Assembly: GCA_947172415.1 (NCBI GenBank)
Contig: OX359198.1
Coordinates: 4,743,401 to 4,807,400, forward strand
Source: Chondrosia reniformis
Taxonomy: Eukaryota > Porifera > Demospongiae > Chondrillida > Chondrillidae
DNA: 64,000 nt
Direction: 5' to 3'
In this document: positions 58,853 to 64,000 of the stretch, one piece after another
Layout: every line of letters begins with the position of its first letter
Position numbering within the stretch: position 1 is the first letter of the stretch
Notes under the pieces: model-generated
What the model saw: only the letters and a program-made list of their open reading frames with translations
What the model was told of the DNA's origin: nothing
Database searches by the model: none
Translations under genes and position numbers: made by a program

Positions 58853-60177
58853 GTTGTTTATGTGAATGCATGCAAGCAACCAACGGTACTCCTAGCTCAC
58901 ACTCAAGGCAAGTCAAATCTGCGGTGATTATTGGCTGAGACCCCCTGCATGAGACTGGAATTTTTGCTGATAATGGCATGCAGATGCATCATCTTCAGTC
59001 TATACTAAGGTGTGAAAAGGTAATTGGAAGGCCATGTGTTTAACCTTATATGATCTGTAGAGACTACTACTCTGTATGCAGAAGTTGAGTATTTCAGTGT
59101 GGCTAAAGTCTTGTAGCGTTTAATATACCTGATTGTGATTATTTTGGGAGTCATTTGCATCCGTATTATATTATATACCTCAGTGTGATTATTTTGGGAG
59201 TCACTTGCATCCGTGTATAAATTTGTAACTTGCACTGTGTAGTACTTGATTGTATTTAAACATGCATAATATATAACACTCCTTATTCCTACACAATATA
59301 TATATATATATATATAGATGACGGAGCTTAAAGTACCACAGTTTTACTACGGTCGTCTAAACGAATTTCTTTTATTTCTTTACATCAATATATATAGCAA
59401 CACTTTTGGCTTAAACTTAGCATGAACGTATACAAATACGCTTTATCTAACCTTCGCTACAACTCGCTTATTCGGTAGCTCCTTCTCGTAGGAGAGCGTC
59501 GACTTGTCATAGCCGTTCTCGAAAGGATGATCTTCTTTAGCAACGAGGGGGTGACGTTTTCGCAACGTCACATGATTCTCTAAATGTGTGTACCGAGCGA
59601 AGGTGTTGGTGACGCAGTAGAAAACATCACAATACATCATCAGCTTGCGCAATCGTAACTTTGAATTCTTCATTATATCTTGATTATTTTGCTCATTTAA
59701 TTAAGCAAAACTTCGCCAGACGTTTCTTATACACATGTACCATGATATATGTTGATTTCACAGTTATCTGACAAACTGAAATATTTTATCAATATAACAC
59801 CTGGTTTGCATATAAATTTCCCATAGGTTTTCTATAGTCCTATGGCTTTTTATATGCAAACTTTGTCCTCCGTTTTCTAACAAACGGAGGCCTAAATAAA
59901 AAATCCCTTAATTTGAAACGAGTTTTATACCCTAATCTTTATGATGATATGCCCATTTTGTTTTTAGGTTCTTTCTTGGAGCCATATGAATTATTTAATT
60001 ATTTATTTATTTATATTATATTATATTAGATTACCTTTGTATATTGTAACTTGCACTGTATATATAGATCATACAATTATAACCAACCAATTCATAATAA
60101 TTAATATCTGACCATTTTTATGAATGCATATATATAAATAAAAAAAATAAAAAAAAACATTTACAAAAATGATGTTA

Positions 60178-60253
60178 GAAGGAATTGTCTCAAAGGTTTT
60201 CTTTAAAGTAAAGGATTAAACGTAGCGCAGACGTTGCGGTCAACCAGAAGACC
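60178..60253. repeat. 76-bp direct repeat, left copy
   Basis: Bases 60178-60253 recur identically by eye at 60754-60829 (GAAGGAATTGTCTCAAAGG to CAACCAGAAGACC), 576 bp apart, flanking minisatellite 1. The right copy is followed by different DNA (TGACGTACC). Confidence 0.92.
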
Positions 60254-60254
60254 A

Positions 60255-60618
60255 GAAGTGCCTGTCCTGTCTATGGTGTCTATGGTGCCTGTCCTGTCTG
60301 TGGTGTCTATGGTGCCTATGGTACCTGTCCTGTCTATGGTGTCTATGGTGCCTGTCCTGTCTATGGTGTCTATGGTGCCTGTCCTGTCTATGGTGTCTAT
60401 GGCGCCTATGGTGCCTGTCCTGTCTATGGTGTCTATGGTGCCTGTCCTGTCTATGGTGTCTATGGTGCCTATGGTGCCTGTCCTGTCTATGGTGTCTATG
60501 GTGCCTGTCCTGTCTATGGTGTCTATGGTGCCTATGGTGCCTGTCCTGTCTATGGTGTCTATATGGTGCCTGTCCTGTCTATGGTGTCTATGGTGTCTAT
60601 GGTGCCTATCCTGTCTAT
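60255..60618. repeat. Minisatellite 1, 9-bp-based TCTATGGTG / CCTGTCCTG
   Basis: Tandem array built from 9-bp submotifs TCTATGGTG, CCTATGGTG and CCTGTCCTG in higher-order units of 27 and 36 bp. Because the period is a multiple of 3 and has no stop codon in several frames, it creates long spurious ORFs on both strands. Confidence 0.95.
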
Positions 60619-60753
60619 TGTAATTTACTTTTATATTGGAATTGTTTTGATATTGTGGTCGCAGTTTTTGCCCTCGACATTCTTTTGGTAACTAGTCTAG
60701 TGCCCAAAAAATACTGTGGACTTGTTCATATATATCGACGAAGAAGGTATCGG

Positions 60754-60829
60754 GAAGGAATTGTCTCAAAGGTTTTCTTTAAAGTAAAGGATTAAACGTA
60801 GCGCAGACGTTGCGGTCAACCAGAAGACC
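60754..60829. repeat. 76-bp direct repeat, right copy
   Basis: Identical by eye to 60178-60253; see there. Confidence 0.92.
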
Positions 60830-61089
60830 TGACGTACCAGATGGCATAAATGTTACGTCAATGAATTGACACACTATTTATGTTAAACCTAAGGTACGTG
60901 ACCAACTTATCTTTAACTTGGGTGTTATGGTTACTTGGGTACTGCAGAAAAGTAACTAGTAATGGCACTAAAATGTTATATAACGAGGCCTTTGGATGAT
61001 TTCACTGATGGTCAAAAAATAATAACTTGGCATTCTAAAATAGTTGGTTTTAAGGACTGAAATGTTTCTTAGACATTCCTTTGCTTCCT

Positions 61090-61252
61090 CTCATCACGAG
61101 CTCGGAATGAGCAAGGTACCCTGCTTCAGTTTCCTCATAGGGAGGGCCTTCTGGTGTAGAAGCTTTACACTACCACTAGCCTCTCCTCTAGTTTCCTCCT
61201 CCTCTGGCATATTGTATTCATAATCATCCTGGATGTGTCCTTGATCATTGTG
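61090..61252 (-). pseudogene. Decayed copy of the acidic receptor-tail exon
   Basis: On the minus strand NDQGHIQDDYEYNMPEEEET, then RGEASGSVKL matches the exon at 63532-63741. It then loses about 11-14 bases (the DVFFTPEG part) and is frameshifted to an early stop. The upstream side is cut right after CAATGATC, joined to sequence found further 5' in the other copy. Confidence 0.75.
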
Positions 61253-61299
61253 CCTCTCCACAGGCTTAGTGCAATCATATATAATCTATGGTGCAATTA

Positions 61300-61572
61300 C
61301 CGTAATTCGGGAAAATTTCGTTGTTAAAATATTTTCGTGGTTGGCTCAAACCACGAAAATTTATCACACGAAATATTTTAACAACGAATATATATGTAAA
61401 CGCAACACAGCTGAGCGTGGCCAAAATGGCTCTACTGCGATACCTGCAGCGTAAGGACGGTTTACCAGACCCAAAGGGGTGACTTTCGTCCGAAGTACCA
61501 CCAGCGTGCGACCCAGACCACGAAACTATTTTAACACGAAAATTTTTCCCACGAAAATTTCCCGAACTACGG
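61300..61572. mobile_element. TA-flanked MITE with CCGTAATTCGGGAAA ends and an exon-like core
   Basis: TIRs CCGTAATTCGGGAAAATTTCG and CGAAAATTTCCCGAACTACGG are flanked by TA on both sides. The paralogous locus at about 63820-63832 reads GTGCAATTAACTCCCC, the empty site with one TA. The core (61420-61480) has a Kozak-like ATG, 17 open codons (MALLRYLQRKDGLPDPKG) and a GTGACT donor-like end. Confidence 0.88.
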
Positions 61573-62492
61573 TAACTCCCCTTTATTACATATACTTAAA
61601 ATGATAATGTGATTTTCAGCTAACATATGATAAAGGTTCATTACTACGTAGTTATGTTGATGAGTCAGGGGTGATTCCCTTGAATGTATGGGAGGAACAA
61701 GGGTTTCAGTCTGGCTCTTTCTGCCTCTGTTTGCTGAGGAGTGTCCTGACTTGGCGACCCACCTCTGCAAACTCCACCAATACCACAGAGGCAGATCCAG
61801 ACCTCTTCCTCTTAGTATTATTATCACCCCTCCCCCTATTGCGTCACTAATCCTTTATTACATCACTTTTCGATTAATGATTAATGTCTAGTATGGAGTC
61901 CAGCTATCATCTACTATTACCCTGTACAGGGGTATCTCACTACAGTTTTACTGGTCTCATATGATCATCTTGACAACATGTGACAAATTCAGTATAGATT
62001 TGATTAGGAATACAGCCTCCATCAGCTACGTATTATAAAAGTTTATAAAACTGTTATAATTTCGTTCATATAATTCAATACATTATTTGTGAACATATGA
62101 ATGACATCATTAGGTATGTTAACCTAAGACTAATTTTGTCCTCTAAAGTGGGCCTATCCTGATATTTTCAGTAGAACCATTCTACAAACAGTGATATTGT
62201 AAGTTGACCCATTCTGCAGACGATCACTATTCTCAGTGAAATCATTCTACAAATGATTGATATCCTGAGTGGCCCCCTTCTGTAAACTGCTGTCATTCTC
62301 AGCTGGTCCATTCTGTATAATGCCATGGGATAATTCCATAACTTGACTATATGTGTTTATCACCAATACAGTATGTAGCTATGTAGACACATGTATTGTC
62401 ATAGATTAGTTTGGCAGAGTTAGAAGAAATCCCTATCATCTAAAAACTCTGCTTCTCTGTAATGAAGGCCGAACTTGACTTAGATTATGTCT

Positions 62493-62955
62493 ATGCAGTC
62501 TATGGTGCCTGTCCTGTCTATGGTGCCTATGGTGCCTGTCCTGTCTATGGTGTCTATGGTGTCTATGGTGCCTGTCCTGTCTATGGTGCCTATGGTGCCT
62601 GTCCTGTCTATGGTGCCTATGGTGCCTGTCCTGTCTATGGTGTCTATGGTGTCTATGGTGCCTGTCCTGTCTATGGTGTCTATGGTGCCTGTCCTGTCTA
62701 TGGTGCCTATGGTGCCTGTCCTGTCTATGGTGTCTATGGTGCCTGTCCTGTCTATGATGTCTATGGTGTCTATGGTGACTGTCCTGTCTATGGTGTCTAT
62801 GGTGTCTATGGTGCCTGTCCTGTCTATGGTGTCTATGGTGCCTGTCCTGTCTATGGTGTCTATGGTGCCTGTCCTGTCTATGGTGTCTATGGTGCCTGTC
62901 CTGTCTATGGTGTCTATGGTGCCTGTCCTGTCTATGGTGTCTATGGTGTCTGTGG
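62493..62955. repeat. Minisatellite 2, same units as minisatellite 1
   Basis: Same TCTATGGTG / CCTATGGTG / CCTGTCCTG submotifs as 60255-60618, about 460 bp long. Long ORFs in three frames (VYGACP, SMVPVL, DTIDRTG repeats) are artefacts of the 9-bp period. It lies 5' of the second acidic-tail segment, as minisatellite 1 lies 5' of the first, so array and exon were duplicated together. Confidence 0.95.
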
Positions 62956-63531
62956 ATCTATTTCTTAGAGTAAACCTATTAGCTTTAAGTTTCAACTTAC
63001 ATACTTATTATCCACAAATTTACTCCCAATATCTCTTAATTAGGACGTAGATGCCTACAAAAACTTTAGAGATTTGTTTATCTTACAGCTTTTTGTTATT
63101 TTCTCCGTCTTAAACACGATCGAAGATCTTTACCAAAAGGATACTCATTTGATACACGTGAGTATACGTACTTGTAATATGACGTTGCCCTATGTTGTAA
63201 TATATAATGTCGGCTCGTTTGTTTTCCCAAATGGAAAAACTATTTACACAGTAAAGTAATCCCTCCATACATGGTTCTTGGTTGCCAGGATGGCACTTGC
63301 CTGATGATTAAGATAATATTATTGTATATACAGTATCAAAAGTTTGTATGTTGTCACAAAAATGCTAAAAATGTTAGCTAACTATAACGAAGCTGAGAGC
63401 ACCCAAGTTCCTTCCATGAAGGTCAAAAATAATAACTTGGCATTCTGAGATAATTGGTTTAAATGATCAAGTTGAGTAAAATGTAATAAAGGGTTAAAAT
63501 GTTTCTCAGACATTAATATTCCTTCACTTCC

Positions 63532-63741
63532 TCACATCACAAGCTCAGAATGAGCAAGGTACCCTACTTCAGTTTCCTTGTAGGGAGAGCCTTCTGGTGT
63601 AAAAAACACATCAAGCTTTACACTACCACTAACCTCCTCTCCTCTAGTTTCCTCCTCCTCTGGCATATTGTATTCATGATCATCCTGAATGTGTCCTTGA
63701 TCATTGTAGGGCTCATTAGGGAACCATATTGGCTCCAGTAT
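63532..63741 (-). CDS. Terminal exon encoding an acidic, Tyr-rich cytoplasmic-type tail (gene runs off the right edge)
   Basis: An exon of 70 codons on the minus strand, from a TAG acceptor (63743-63742) to TGA at 63534-63532. It reads ILEPIWFPNEPYNDQG, then DDHEYNMPEEEETRGEE, SGSVKLDVFFTPEGSPY and KETEVGYLAHSELVM. The composition (Glu/Asp-rich, four Tyr in short motifs, no hydrophobic segment) and the terminal position resemble the tail exons of the receptors in this window, so it may be the 3' end of another receptor gene whose other exons lie beyond 64000. A decayed second copy at 61090-61252 supports it being a real exon. I cannot name the protein. Confidence 0.65.
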   Translation of the reverse strand: MLEPIWFPNEPYNDQGHIQDDHEYNMPEEEETRGEEVSGSVKLDVFFTPEGSPYKETEVGYLAHSELVM

Positions 63742-63857
63742 CTAATACATACATATATACATGACAAGTGAATAATCACTACATGGGAGTTATTATATAT
63801 GCCTCTTCACAGGCTTAGTGCAATTAACTCCCCTTTAGTAAAGTACACACAACTGTC

Positions 63858-63985
63858 TGGCCCAGTGGAGAAGATGAGTAGTCTAACACACCATTTTTAT
63901 TACATGCTACATAGAATTAAAACTAAACCAGTGAGAGTTTTTGAAGAGTTTTCTCCTTCTCCTTCTCTACTTCTCCACTGGGCCA
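63858..63985. mobile_element. TIR element with TGGCCCAGTGGAGAAG ends
   Basis: TGGCCCAGTGGAGAAG and CTTCTCCACTGGGCCA are perfect inverted repeats enclosing an AT-rich body and a CTT-rich tract. The right end matches the CTCCATTGGGCC-ended dispersed repeats at 9120 and 11240, which are probably one-ended relics of this family. Confidence 0.75.
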
Positions 63986-64000
63986 ACTTCTCTTCATCTT

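Larger units (their letters stand above)
53395..59150. repeat. Large direct duplication, unit 2
   Basis: Second unit of the duplication described at 42091-48100. It carries the receptor duplicate 54580-57981, TIR element copies at 53882-54107 and 55081-55476, and the flank near 58980-59110. A hairpin element (58740-58852) is present only here. Confidence 0.85.
57982..63531. other. Repeat-dominated right flank
   Basis: Apart from the decayed tail exon at 61090-61252, I see no gene. The stretch contains a local repeat with ACCAGG and CCACTTAAG blocks (about 58140-58265), a hairpin (58740-58852), a foldback half-copy (59118-59249), a repeat shared with 26790-26940 (59790-59935), two minisatellites, 76-bp direct repeats and a MITE. 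The ORF at 59443-59673 (minus) is GC-richer than average, but I do not recognise it. Confidence 0.6.

Noticed and set aside
62462-63050. Long ORFs of 129-187 codons in several frames over both minisatellites
   Set aside because: They arise from a stop-free 9-bp-based tandem repeat, open in several frames and both strands; no unique sequence or splice context supports translation.

Overview
The window looks like nuclear DNA of an early-branching animal, most likely a demosponge (inference). It is very AT-rich, its genes have short GT-AG introns, intergenic space is small around the housekeeping genes, and it carries metazoan-type Ig/FN3 membrane receptors, non-LTR retrotransposon debris and many foldback MITEs. 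No taxon-specific marker was available, so the species is not fixed.

Left end (1-7.5 kb): three conserved housekeeping genes. The minus strand holds the 5' four exons of S-adenosylmethionine synthetase (cut by the window edge) and a complete 7-exon mitochondrial-type methylene-THF dehydrogenase/cyclohydrolase (MTHFD2-like). The plus strand holds a complete 3-exon TRAPPC2 (sedlin), head to head with MTHFD2: only 58 bp separate the two start codons. TRAPPC2 carries a textbook U12-type intron and a 5-codon uORF whose stop overlaps its start (ATGA). MAT and MTHFD2 both belong to one-carbon metabolism.

8.5-31.3 kb: a cluster of cell-surface genes. In order: a Ser/Thr-rich single-pass protein; receptor A (three Ig-like, two FN3, TM, NPxY/YxxP tail; one exon is frameshifted); receptor T (Ig, two FN3 modules, TM, and a tail with an ITAM-type motif YxxL-x8-YxxI); a minus-strand Cys-rich secreted or receptor-like gene; receptor B, an inverted paralogue of A; and a lone tail exon of a lost third paralogue. 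Nearly all extracellular modules are bounded by phase-1 introns, so they can be exchanged. A and B share about 95% identity in the first FN3 exon but have strongly diverged Ig exons, which suggests gene conversion.

32.8-38.8 kb: two tandem copies of a small Cys-rich secreted protein gene with conserved TATA boxes. 42-59 kb: a direct duplication of about 6 kb (offset about 11.3 kb) carrying two copies of another Ig+FN3+TM receptor (NPAYGAV tail). Each copy has a different lesion: lost ATG in copy 1, frameshift in copy 2. Between them, inside a large inverted repeat, sits an intronless secreted protein gene. 60-64 kb: two minisatellites, a duplicated acidic tail exon (one copy decayed) and a TA-flanked MITE whose empty site is preserved in the paralogous copy.

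Together the receptors form a young, rearranging cluster with variable Ig domains and signalling-type tails, comparable in architecture to invertebrate allorecognition or immune receptor complexes. That functional reading is inference. Much of the intergenic and intronic DNA is foldback MITEs of several families.
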